Shown here piece after piece: positions 45,737-52,001 of a stretch of 52,001 nt of DNA. The translations under genes were made by a program, and so were the position numbers. Within the stretch, counting starts at the first letter, position 1, and every line of letters begins with the position of its first letter. The notes beneath the pieces were generated by a model. The model saw nothing but the letters and a program-made list of their open reading frames with translations, did not search any database and was not told the origin of the DNA. This DNA is from Citrobacter sp. Awk 4 (lineage in GTDB: Bacteria; Pseudomonadota; Gammaproteobacteria; Enterobacterales; Enterobacteriaceae), in assembly GCF_028069725.1 (NCBI RefSeq), contig NZ_JANEWG010000032.1:1-52001 (forward strand), read 5' to 3'.

Positions 45737-45976
45737 ATGTTCGTTGAACTGATCTATGACAAGCGAAATGTTGAGGGGCTGGAGGGGGCCAGAGAGATCA
45801 TCCAGGCTGAGTTGACGAAGCGAGTGCATCAGATCTTCCCTGATGCCGATGTGAAGGTTAAACCGATGCAAGCGAACAGCCTGAATAGTGATGCCAGCAA
45901 AAGCGATCGAGAAAAGCTAAACCGCATGCTGGAGGAAATGTTTGAAGAAGCTGATATGTGGCTTATTGATGATTAG
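45737..45976 (+). CDS. DinI-like SOS-associated protein (prophage)
   Basis: 79 residues, DinI/ImpC-type family, which includes E. coli DinI (modulates RecA filaments). The C-terminal acidic helix with EEMFEEADMWLIDD matches the region of DinI that contacts RecA. A strong GGAGG ribosome site is 8 bases upstream. Such genes are common in lambdoid prophages near one att site, as here, and can adjust SOS-driven induction. Confidence 0.85.
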   Translation: MFVELIYDKRNVEGLEGAREIIQAELTKRVHQIFPDADVKVKPMQANSLNSDASKSDREKLNRMLEEMFEEADMWLIDD

Positions 45977-46190
45977 CAGTTTACTTTTAGTCGCTCACTC
46001 TACTAATGACTGAGGAAATTACCAGGTTATCCAATCCTTTCCAGTGGGATAAAATTAATCAGAACCATACCTGTCGAATCCCTTCCAATCTGAATCGACG
46101 GTTAATTATGCTGTTACAACACGTGCCGTACAAATCTGGCCCAAAGACCAGATAGCATGGCTTTGACGAAGGATTGTTCAGGTAAATTTT

Positions 46191-47216
46191 ATGACTGCTG
46201 CAGCAAAATATCTCATACAGAGTGAAAGCGATTTTGATTCTTTTTTAGCCTCAATGCTATCTAGAAAGGATTTAGATTCCGATGAGTTCGAGTTTCCTGA
46301 CGTAGAATTCAAAGGATGGCCAACGATAAGTATTAATGTTAAAGGTGATAAAAAGAGGTATAGCTCATCGCTAACAGCATCAATGCTTTTTGGTATGGCT
46401 GAGCTAACCAATGAAATTCAAAAAGCCTTTACTGTTATCCGGCATGACACCCATAACAGACAAAAATTAACTAATCCAGACAAGAACTTACTAGACATTG
46501 TCTACCATATTAGTGAAGGTTCAAGTCAAGCAGATGGCGAATCAGATGCTATCGTAAACGGAGCTGTGAGCGTGCTTAAAGAAGCGATAGGTAAAATGAC
46601 AGGCCGACAGGCTCTTTGTGCCGTCGTTGCTATTGTTATAGCCACAGGAACGGTTGGGTGGAAGGTTGCCGATGAGTATTGGGATACACAAAGGCAATCA
46701 TCCTCTGACCAGATATCGCTTGTTAAGGCAACTGCTGACGCACTTAACAAATCTCAAACGAATACACTCCAACTGCTAACAACTGGTCAGACTAATGTCA
46801 GTAGAGCTGTTTTAGCTCACGGAGAGGACGGCAGGAATAAATTCCTGAAAAATATTGCTCAAGATCCCAAGGTTTCTACCGTTAAGTTAGGTGACGAAAC
46901 CATTTCGAGGGACCAATTGAATACCTACACTCAAAGGCAATCAGTTGACAGGCAAAAGCTTACTCGCAAGGATGAATTTTATATCAAGGGCGTCACCCGT
47001 ACAGGTCCTACAAATCAAGATATTAGTATTACAGTTACACGAGCATCAAATGGTGAAACTTTTATAATCAAAACAAGCTCAGAAATTACCTCAACAGATG
47101 AGCTAAAAGAGTTTACCGATGCAGTAGCTCAGGAATCCTCACTCACTATTAACTACCTTGAGGTTACTGAAAATAATCATGTATCTACGGGGCAGCTAAT
47201 AAACATAGTTCACTAA
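46191..47216 (+). CDS. Prophage membrane protein of unknown function (possible cargo gene)
   Basis: 341 residues; I do not recognise a family. An acidic N-terminal part (about 1-135) is followed by one TM helix (about 141-159, ALCAVVAIVIATGTVGWKV), then a Gln/Ser/Thr-rich, probably coiled stretch (160-215) and a folded C-terminal part with a beta-like tail (IKTSSEITSTDELKEF). AT-rich relative to its neighbours, standing alone between dinI-like and the invertase with an AGG ribosome site and its own space for a promoter. A single-gene insertion like this is typical of phage cargo (moron) genes; an antiphage or host-surface role is possible but unsupported. Confidence 0.7.
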   Translation: MTAAAKYLIQSESDFDSFLASMLSRKDLDSDEFEFPDVEFKGWPTISINVKGDKKRYSSSLTASMLFGMAELTNEIQKAFTVIRHDTHNRQKLTNPDKNLLDIVYHISEGSSQADGESDAIVNGAVSVLKEAIGKMTGRQALCAVVAIVIATGTVGWKVADEYWDTQRQSSSDQISLVKATADALNKSQTNTLQLLTTGQTNVSRAVLAHGEDGRNKFLKNIAQDPKVSTVKLGDETISRDQLNTYTQRQSVDRQKLTRKDEFYIKGVTRTGPTNQDISITVTRASNGETFIIKTSSEITSTDELKEFTDAVAQESSLTINYLEVTENNHVSTGQLINIVH

Positions 47217-47225
47217 ATGAATACC

Positions 47226-47249
47226 AACCCGGCTCTGCCGTCGGGTTGG
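47226..47249. terminator. Possible hairpin terminator after the 341-codon gene
   Basis: AACCCGGCTCTGCCGTCGGGTT, with AACCCG/CGGGTT and inner CGGC/GCCG, sits about 10 bases past the stop, without a T tract on the + strand. Weak; it might instead serve the convergent invertase gene. Confidence 0.35.
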
Positions 47250-47324
47250 AGCTCCATTTTCATCGTTATATCGAACGATCGCCGGATAGCCGCAGCTCTG
47301 CTCTTGCATACGGTACAGTTGCCG

Positions 47325-47882
47325 CTATTTCCCTTGTTTGGCTGGAAATTTTTTATAAAGCGTCGAGACACCGATGTCGTAAATGATCGCCACGCGCTGA
47401 CGCGTTTCCCCGGACGCAATCAATCTCCCTGCCTGCGCCCATTGCTCACCCGTTAACTTTGGCTTTCGGCCGCCGATCCGACCTTCTGCGCGAGCAGCTG
47501 CTAACCCGGCTCGGGTACGTTCAACAATCAGCTCCCTTTCCATTTCTGCCAATGCGCCCATAACATGAAAGAAGAATCTCCCCATTGGGGTAGAAGTATC
47601 TATGCTGTCGGTCAGACTACGAAAGTTTATTCCCCTCTCTCGGAGCTCCTCTACCAGAACGACAAGATGCCGCATGCTGCGCCCGAGCCGATCCAGTTTC
47701 CAGACCACCAGCGTATCGCCTTCTGATAGTGTCCGGAGTACCTTTTTTAGTCCTGGTCTGTCCGACGTTCTGCCGCTAATCTTGTCCTCAAATATCAGCT
47801 CACATCCTGCACTATCGAGTGCATTTCTCTGTAAAGCCGTATTTTGGTCATTTGTTGACACCCTTACATAGCCAATAAGCAC
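47325..47882 (-). CDS. Serine site-specific DNA invertase (Gin/Pin/Hin family)
   Basis: 185 residues from a GTG at 47882 (VLIGYVRVSTNDQ; catalytic Ser9). The resolvase domain has the Arg cluster KLDRLGRSMRHL and ends in the E-helix MGALAEMERELIVERTRAGL; a C-terminal helix-turn-helix (about 155-180) reads IIYDIGVSTLYKKFP. Length and order match Gin, Cin and Pin, which invert tail-fibre segments with Fis help. It lies just outside the invertible segment, reading away from it, as in Mu, P1 and e14. A longer start at 47912 is possible but adds ten unconserved residues. Confidence 0.93.
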   Translation of the reverse strand: MLIGYVRVSTNDQNTALQRNALDSAGCELIFEDKISGRTSDRPGLKKVLRTLSEGDTLVVWKLDRLGRSMRHLVVLVEELRERGINFRSLTDSIDTSTPMGRFFFHVMGALAEMERELIVERTRAGLAAARAEGRIGGRKPKLTGEQWAQAGRLIASGETRQRVAIIYDIGVSTLYKKFPAKQGK

Positions 47883-47936
47883 GCTATTCCCCCCAGACAA
47901 AAGTCGGAACAATGCCAGACGAAGGGGAATTTTTCA

Positions 47937-47962
47937 TTATCTAAAACCTCGGTTTGGGAACA
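47937..47962 (+). promoter_or_regulatory. Inversion crossover site, left (gix/pix-like)
   Basis: 26-bp site with core AAAACCTCGGTTTGGGA (TTATC at its left edge), in inverted orientation to the copy at 49789-49814; 22 of 26 positions agree and the shared core is 16 bp. It resembles Mu/P1 gix sites, with the central TC/GA dinucleotide. An in-frame TAA (47942-47944) closes the fibre frame upstream of the centre on this side. Confidence 0.88.
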
Positions 47963-48304
47963 GGCTCGAAAATGCCTGCTGCAACCGCGTTAAACAGCGC
48001 TGTGGGCTATATTTCTATCCCTGTGTTGATAGGAGGCTCTCAGAGATCTGTATTCTTCCAGTGGAGAACGGTATCAGTTCCGCAATCTTCTGATGGTTCT
48101 CTTCTTGTGGTTGATTCCACGTGGCCTGTTCCCTTTCCTACTGATTGTATGTCAATAATGCAGGCGCTGAATAATTCACTTATTTACGCAACAAACGGGA
48201 CCCCATTTTCAAGCGCAAGTATTGTGGACCGGTCAAAATTTAAAGTCGCGTCAGCATATTCAAAATCTCAATCTACTGTAACGGTATGGGGGGTTGGTTA
48301 TTAA
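47954..48304 (+). CDS. Silent alternative tail-fibre C-terminus
   Basis: About 116 codons open from the crossover site (reads NLGLGTGSKMPAATAL) to a TAA that overlaps the next ATG. It has no start codon or ribosome site of its own. Inversion between the two sites would join it in frame to the fibre N-terminus, which reads NLGLGAG at the same point. It has low similarity to the active C-terminus, so it probably gives a different receptor specificity. Confidence 0.85.
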   Translation: MGTGSKMPAATALNSAVGYISIPVLIGGSQRSVFFQWRTVSVPQSSDGSLLVVDSTWPVPFPTDCMSIMQALNNSLIYATNGTPFSSASIVDRSKFKVASAYSKSQSTVTVWGVGY

Positions 48305-48738
48305 TGAGCAATTATATTTATAGTCCGTCACAAAACATGATCATTCCAATCGCACTGAAACAATATTATGTTGATGCGGGTACTTGGCCGAATGATCCAG
48401 TCGAAATATCTGACGAAACGGCAGAAGAATTTAGCCAGCAATTCCCTCAGGGTAAAACGTTGTCACATGATGAAAATAACCAACCTTGTTGGATTGATTT
48501 ACCACCGGCAACACATGAAGAGGAAATTGCAGTTGCTGAATCACAGAAACAGACACTGATTCATCAGGCCAACGATTACATGAACAGTAAACAATGGCCC
48601 GGCAAAGCAGCGATCGGCAGGCTAAGGGGAGATGAACTGACTCAGTATAATTTATGGCTTGATTATCTGGATGCGCTGGAAGCAGTCGATACTGCTAGCG
48701 CACCGGATATCGAATGGCCTACTGCGCCGGAGGTGTAG
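48304..48738 (+). CDS. Tail fibre assembly protein, partner of the silent fibre end
   Basis: 144 residues from the ATG at 48304, which overlaps the preceding stop (TAATG). Tfa/U-like family (Mu gpU, lambda Tfa): C-terminal helical part with QWPGKAAIGRLRGDEL and the terminal EAVDTASAPDIEWPTAPE. It would be expressed only in the inverted orientation. Its 3' end overlaps the other Tfa gene by 20 bases on the opposite strand. Confidence 0.85.
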   Translation: MSNYIYSPSQNMIIPIALKQYYVDAGTWPNDPVEISDETAEEFSQQFPQGKTLSHDENNQPCWIDLPPATHEEEIAVAESQKQTLIHQANDYMNSKQWPGKAAIGRLRGDELTQYNLWLDYLDALEAVDTASAPDIEWPTAPEV

Positions 48739-49309
48739 GCCAGGTAATATAGGGAGCCGTTGACGTGTCGACGGCTTTCACTGCCTTAATGTAATTAATC
48801 CACGCGATCAGGCTGGCTTTATCTTCATCGCTGATAATTCCTAACTGTAGCTCTGTCTGCCAGATGCTGATTGTTTCCTGTGCTTCTGTCAGCAATACGG
48901 TCTTTTGCTGATCCGCCGCTTCAACATCAGCTGCGTGCTGAGCATCAGTATCCATTACCCACTTTTCACCATCCCATTTATCATACGAACCTGAAGGCGC
49001 GATGGTAGTGTAACCATCATGCACAGGGCCAATATAATCAATGGTGGTGGGCATTCCGTCAGTGGTTGAGTAGACAATCTCGCCCCGATGGTTTTCTTCC
49101 TGACTCCAGGCACCATTTGTAAATACAGCAACTTCCCCGGCCACCTCATCACCAGGATCAATATCTGTTGAATGCCCTGGCATACTGACACCAATATTAA
49201 TATATTCGTCTGACCATCCCATATATTCCGAAGTCATCGCGTTGTAATAAAAACAACGTACTTTTCCTGGCTCAGTTGCCAATCCATTTTCATCGAAAAC
49301 AGGTTTCAT
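48719..49309 (-). CDS. Tail fibre assembly protein, partner of the active fibre
   Basis: 196 residues. N-terminal part with GKVRCFYYNAMTSEYMGWSDEY, C-terminal Tfa domain ending KAVDTSTAPYITWPTPP, clearly related to the C-terminus of the other assembly protein (VDT..AP.I.WPT.P). The ATG overlaps the fibre stop by one base. These chaperones trimerise or cap fibre tips and are paired with a given C-terminus. Confidence 0.87.
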   Translation of the reverse strand: MKPVFDENGLATEPGKVRCFYYNAMTSEYMGWSDEYINIGVSMPGHSTDIDPGDEVAGEVAVFTNGAWSQEENHRGEIVYSTTDGMPTTIDYIGPVHDGYTTIAPSGSYDKWDGEKWVMDTDAQHAADVEAADQQKTVLLTEAQETISIWQTELQLGIISDEDKASLIAWINYIKAVKAVDTSTAPYITWPTPPAQ

Positions 49310-50067
49310 TATTTAGCCCTTACTAAAAAATTAAAAGCGATGTTGCGAGGACGAACTTCTGTCGACGTTCTAATTTGACGTGATGCGTCTAGGTTTATTT
49401 GCGACCTTGTTGTTCCTGCGCTAGGAGTATTGGCAGGCTCTGAGCTGACAGTGTTTCCAGCAAGAGTGAATGAACCGGACCCAACAGAAAATAATCCATT
49501 CACGTTGATACCAAAGTTGCCAGTCATATTTTGTTGGGCATCAGCCTGGAAGCTCATTAATCCACGCCCAGAATCAACTCCACGCCCATCATCCCAAATT
49601 CGAGGAAACTCACCGCGAGCTTCGGTCAGGATAAGACTAGGAATAATTAGCGCCAACTTGGGGTAAGTAGCCGCTGAGAATGTCGCCCCGTTGAACTTCA
49701 AAAAAACCATATCGGCCCATTCTGTCATGACAGTGTTTGGCATCGCCGAGGACGGCCAGAAGAACGGAATGCCGATGGCTGGTGCACCCGCTCCCAAACC
49801 GAGGTTTGTGATAAGCGCGTTCGTGAACTTTGTCACCAGCCCGTTAACATCTGCATTGTCCAGGGCATCCACGCCAGAGTTTGCAATAAACTGCCCTACA
49901 AGTGCGGCGATAGTTGTCGACTGGCGGATGGCTTTGTTTACCTGCGCACTGTCCGCCTTCCCGGTAGTAAAGCCAGACAACAGCGCCGGTAGCGCTTCCC
50001 AGTCAGTCTGTGACATGACGTTAGCGTTAGGATCAAGCGCGAATGCTTTAAAGTTATTTGTTGCCAT
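49309..50067 (-). CDS. Phage tail fibre protein (current orientation)
   Basis: 252 residues from the ATG at 50067 (MATNNFKAFALDPNANVMSQ), which overlaps the upstream gene's stop. The constant N-terminal part (about 1-88) attaches to the tail; from the crossover site (NLGLGAGAP) on, the variable C-terminal part begins IPFFWPSSAMPNTVMTEWADM, typical of receptor-binding tips, and ends NIAFNFLVRAK. It is short for a whole tail fibre, so it may be a fibre-tip gene in a multi-part fibre or a shortened gene. Confidence 0.88.
   Translation of the reverse strand: MATNNFKAFALDPNANVMSQTDWEALPALLSGFTTGKADSAQVNKAIRQSTTIAALVGQFIANSGVDALDNADVNGLVTKFTNALITNLGLGAGAPAIGIPFFWPSSAMPNTVMTEWADMVFLKFNGATFSAATYPKLALIIPSLILTEARGEFPRIWDDGRGVDSGRGLMSFQADAQQNMTGNFGINVNGLFSVGSGSFTLAGNTVSSEPANTPSAGTTRSQINLDASRQIRTSTEVRPRNIAFNFLVRAK
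49789..49814 (-). promoter_or_regulatory. Inversion crossover site, right (gix/pix-like), inside the fibre gene
   Basis: Inverted copy of the site at 47937-47962. On the minus strand it reads TTATC then ACAAACCTCGGTTTGGGA. It lies within the fibre coding frame (ITNLGLG), so inversion swaps everything downstream of about codon 88. Confidence 0.88.
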
Positions 50068-50639
50068 TAGAGTAAAGTCCCCCATGCTCCAACATCGAAC
50101 CCGCCGATGTATTCGTTATCTAAATCAAACCCAAAGAATTTTGAGCCCTCGGATGGTGTTTCTACCGAAGGCGTTTCAACATCACCGGCCCAAACGCCAG
50201 CAGCTTTTACGGTGAGATAGCCCTGTTTAATAGCGGCGATCAGTTCGAGAGACACGTCCGAAATATCAGTCTCAGGAAATACCCAGACCGAAATCGTCAT
50301 GTCCTGGTTGTCGACGATCTGCATCTTCAGACCAGAGCCTGCCGTCGCAGCGTCAAGAATGGGCGGCAGCGAGTCATTCCGACCGTCCCAGTTGTTGATA
50401 GCGATTTTCGCCTTCAGAATGATGCGGTAGGTGTCATCGCTCAGGGTCGTATAGCCCGAGTCCGGGTCATACGGCCCCTGCCAGACGCCCTGGTCATATC
50501 CAAGCCCATCGGTGTCCCAGCTGAAATAAACGCCGCTAATCGGCTGGCTAACTATGCGGCTACGCCCAATCCAGAGCCCGAGGGTATCGAGCTGGGCACC
50601 AACCGCAGTATCAATGTCGAACGCGCTTACCAGTCCTCT
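50067..50639 (-). pseudogene. Phage baseplate protein (DUF2612-like), 5' end missing
   Basis: The open frame reads LVSAFDIDTAVGAQLDTLG, then GVYFSWDTDGLGYDQGVWQG and DDTYRIILKAKIAINNWDG, the pattern I know from DUF2612 tail/baseplate proteins of P2-like and Mu-like phages (about 200 residues). The frame continues upstream to about 50732 but there meets sequence of the next gene in a different frame, with no start codon and ribosome site in the recognisable part. I infer the original start was lost in a deletion. It couples to the fibre gene by a TAATG overlap. Confidence 0.72.
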
Positions 50640-50646
50640 GGTACCT

Positions 50647-50964
50647 TTAAACCCGAAACAATGAGGAGCGCGATTGCGATCCAGCCAGGGGAGGTTCGGC
50701 GGTATACCCCTGTAAGGCTCTGCCCTGATTTCTCACAAACAGGCGAAGCCTTGTGTTTGCTTCATGCCTTGCCCGGTTCTCCTTGCGGTAGGAAACGGGT
50801 TCAGCCTCGAACGTCTCCTGATACACAACTGCATAACGCTGGATAGCTTTTTGTCGTGCAGTGGGTGTCAGGCTAAGTAACTGCTGCTTAATCCACTCGG
50901 CATCCGCTTGTGAGTGGGTTTCTGGCAGCATTGACTTATCGAAGTTGCTCTCCGGTATGTTCAT
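50647..50964 (-). CDS. Phage early-operon protein of unknown function, possibly 3'-truncated
   Basis: 105 residues from the ATG at 50964 (MNIPESNFDK), inside the 3' end of the cro-like gene (29-base overlap). Charged, helical: QADAEWIKQQLLSLTPTARQ and EPVSYRKENRARHEANTRLR. I have seen similar proteins in early operons of lambdoid prophages but cannot name the family. The C-terminus QSRSSLFRV lies at the junction with the baseplate gene and may be foreign to the original protein. Confidence 0.6.
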   Translation of the reverse strand: MNIPESNFDKSMLPETHSQADAEWIKQQLLSLTPTARQKAIQRYAVVYQETFEAEPVSYRKENRARHEANTRLRLFVRNQGRALQGYTAEPPLAGSQSRSSLFRV

Positions 50965-51175
50965 CGGAAAAAACCTCATCCAGGCTGGTTTCATATCCGA
51001 GCTTTTTAAATGCGCTCACAATTCGCTTTCCCACCTCAATGTCAGGGGTTCGTCGACCTGTTTCGTAGTGGCTCACGGCCCCCTGAGAACTGGCGATCAA
51101 CGCTGCCAACTCTCCCTGTGTAACCTTGGCTTTCAGCCTAAGGCTCTTGATTCCGCTCATTCGGATAGTTCCCAT
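50936..51175 (-). CDS. Cro-like helix-turn-helix repressor
   Basis: 79 residues (or 74 from the second ATG, MSGIKSLRLK). XRE/Cro fold with the HTH TQGELAALIASSQGAVSHYE at about residues 18-37. First gene leftward from the immunity region, divergent from the CI-like gene, as expected for Cro. Start choice is open; GGGA precedes the second ATG at about 9 bases. Confidence 0.87.
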   Translation of the reverse strand: MGTIRMSGIKSLRLKAKVTQGELAALIASSQGAVSHYETGRRTPDIEVGKRIVSAFKKLGYETSLDEVFSDEHTGEQLR

Positions 51176-51258
51176 CTAAATAATACATAATGTACTATGC
51201 ACACTGAAATCAATAATACAAAATGGAAGTTGCTCAAAAAATACGGATTGTAATAATC
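51176..51258. promoter_or_regulatory. Divergent immunity promoter/operator region
   Basis: Between cro-like and cI-like. The inverted repeat TAATACATAATGTACTA (51181-51197, core TACATAATGTA) is a candidate operator. On the minus strand TTGATT and TATGTATTAT form a plausible cro promoter. Too short to be sure how many operators exist. Confidence 0.5.
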
Positions 51259-51927
51259 ATGGGTATGAAACAGAGATGGCAGGACCTGGCTAAATCCAGG
51301 ATGAAACAAGTCGGAATGACTCAAGAACAGCTCGCAGAAACACTCGGTGTTACCCAGGGTGGGCTGGGTCATTGGTTGAATGCGAGACGAGAGCCTAATC
51401 TGGAGGTCATAGCCAAAATTTTTAACATTTTAAAAATGCCTGGTTTTGTAGTAAATGCTGACGGCACGGTGAGCGACGCAAGAGCGGATCACAATGTGTC
51501 ATTTCACGGAATCAACGAGTCAAAAGGAAGCTACCCTGTAATCAGTTGGGTGAGCGCAGGGGATTGGATGGAAGCTGTGGAGCCATATCACAGGCGCTCG
51601 ATAGATCGCTGGTATGATACAACCGTGGAATGTTCAGAGGATTCATTCTGGTTGGATGTCCGGGGAGATTCGATGACATCGCCTGCAGGCCTGAGCATAC
51701 CGGAAGGTATGGCTATACTGGTTGATCCACAAGTAGAGCCCATCAACGGTAAACTGGTTGTTGCTAAACTTGAAGGTAACAATGAAGCCACCTTCAAAAA
51801 GCTGGTTGTCGATGCAGGGCAACGGTTCCTTAAGCCGCTGAACCCTCAATACCCAATCATTCCCATAAACGGGAATTGCCGAATTATAGGCGTCGTGGTT
51901 GATGCAAAAATAACCAACTTACCTTGA
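51259..51927 (+). CDS. Phage repressor CI-like, self-cleaving (HTH plus S24 peptidase)
   Basis: 222 residues from the ATG at 51259 (or 51265). HTH_XRE domain (about 20-41, TQEQLAETLGVTQGGLGHWL); LexA/CI S24 domain with cleavage site WVSAGDW (Ala100-Gly101), nucleophile Ser138 in RGDSMTSP and general-base Lys180 in TFKKL. All catalytic parts are present, so the prophage should respond to RecA. A terminator follows. Confidence 0.92.
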   Translation: MGMKQRWQDLAKSRMKQVGMTQEQLAETLGVTQGGLGHWLNARREPNLEVIAKIFNILKMPGFVVNADGTVSDARADHNVSFHGINESKGSYPVISWVSAGDWMEAVEPYHRRSIDRWYDTTVECSEDSFWLDVRGDSMTSPAGLSIPEGMAILVDPQVEPINGKLVVAKLEGNNEATFKKLVVDAGQRFLKPLNPQYPIIPINGNCRIIGVVVDAKITNLP

Positions 51928-51931
51928 CCTT

Positions 51932-51953
51932 AAAGCCGCTAAGCGGCTTTTTG
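51932..51953 (+). terminator. Terminator of the CI-like gene
   Basis: AAAGCCGC-TAA-GCGGCTTT, 8-bp perfect stem followed by TTTTTG, right after the repressor stop. Confidence 0.9.
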
Positions 51954-52001
51954 TTTACCTCCTTCCGAAAAATACAAAAATTCATTTAAAAACACATAGA
52001 T

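Larger units (their letters stand above)
45477..52001. mobile_element. Prophage, partial (continues past right edge), internally deleted
   Basis: From the break in yecE to the window end every gene is phage-type: dinI-like, one cargo candidate, invertase, invertible fibre cassette, baseplate fragment, early gene, cro, cI. Replication, packaging, head, lysis and most tail genes are missing between the early gene and the baseplate gene. Integrase and the other att site would be expected beyond 52001. Confidence 0.85.

Noticed and set aside
47217-47456. 79-codon + strand ORF directly after the 341-codon gene
   Set aside because: It runs antisense into the invertase 3' end, has no ribosome site, and its sequence looks like a shadow.
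45477-52001. An intact, inducible prophage
   Set aside because: Even allowing for genes beyond the right edge, the fusion of the early operon to a baseplate fragment is not a normal gene order. Left as a deleted prophage.

Overview
The window is chromosome from a member of the Enterobacteriaceae close to Escherichia, Salmonella and Citrobacter. Nearly every core gene from icd to yecD is recognisable at the protein level as a close relative of its E. coli counterpart and keeps that family's usual length. The mix of E. coli-like and divergent features fits Citrobacter best, but that is an inference and the species cannot be fixed from this sequence. I see no rRNA, tRNA or CRISPR array.

Layout. 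(1) 1-291: the start of an accessory gene that runs off the left edge. It resembles putative phage abortive-infection proteins and lies next to the 3' end of icd, a known phage integration site. (2) 405-34902: a long block whose order mirrors the 25-min region of E. coli: icd, rluE, an extra secreted-protein gene, nudJ-mnmA-hflD-purB, phoPQ, roxA, pepT, potABCD, cobB/nagK, lolCDE, ycfT, mfd, ldtC, bhsA/comR, ycfJ, ndh and hinT-ycfL-lpoB-thiK-nagZ-ycfP. (3) 34921-35160: a junction where that block meets the 41-min block. This order fits one inversion across the replication terminus relative to E. coli K-12. (4) 35161-45384: mepM, znuA/znuCB, ruvAB, ruvC-yebC-nudB-aspS and yecD. (5) 45381-52001: yecE is cut after about 32 codons by a prophage that continues past the right edge.

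The visible prophage part is compact. It holds an SOS-controlled DinI-like gene, an unrecognised membrane protein, a Gin/Pin-type invertase, an invertible tail-fibre cassette with two alternative fibre C-termini and two fibre-assembly genes, a baseplate gene lacking its 5' end, and the early immunity genes (cro-like and a self-cleaving CI-like repressor). The early operon runs directly into the baseplate gene, so a large internal deletion seems to have removed the intervening replication, packaging, head and most tail genes.

Functions cluster around envelope maintenance (lolCDE, lpoB, mepM, ldtC, nagZ, nagK), metal and polyamine uptake (znuABC, potABCD), Mg2+/antimicrobial-peptide sensing (phoPQ) and DNA repair (mfd, ruvABC). 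Visible regulatory sites include a PhoP box at phoP, an FNR box at ndh, a CRP box between bhsA and comR, a Zur box at znuA/znuC, and LexA boxes at ruvA and the prophage dinI-like gene. The least explained stretch in the core is the 344-bp potB-potC spacer, with two terminator-like hairpins and a 26-codon ORF that overlaps the potC start.
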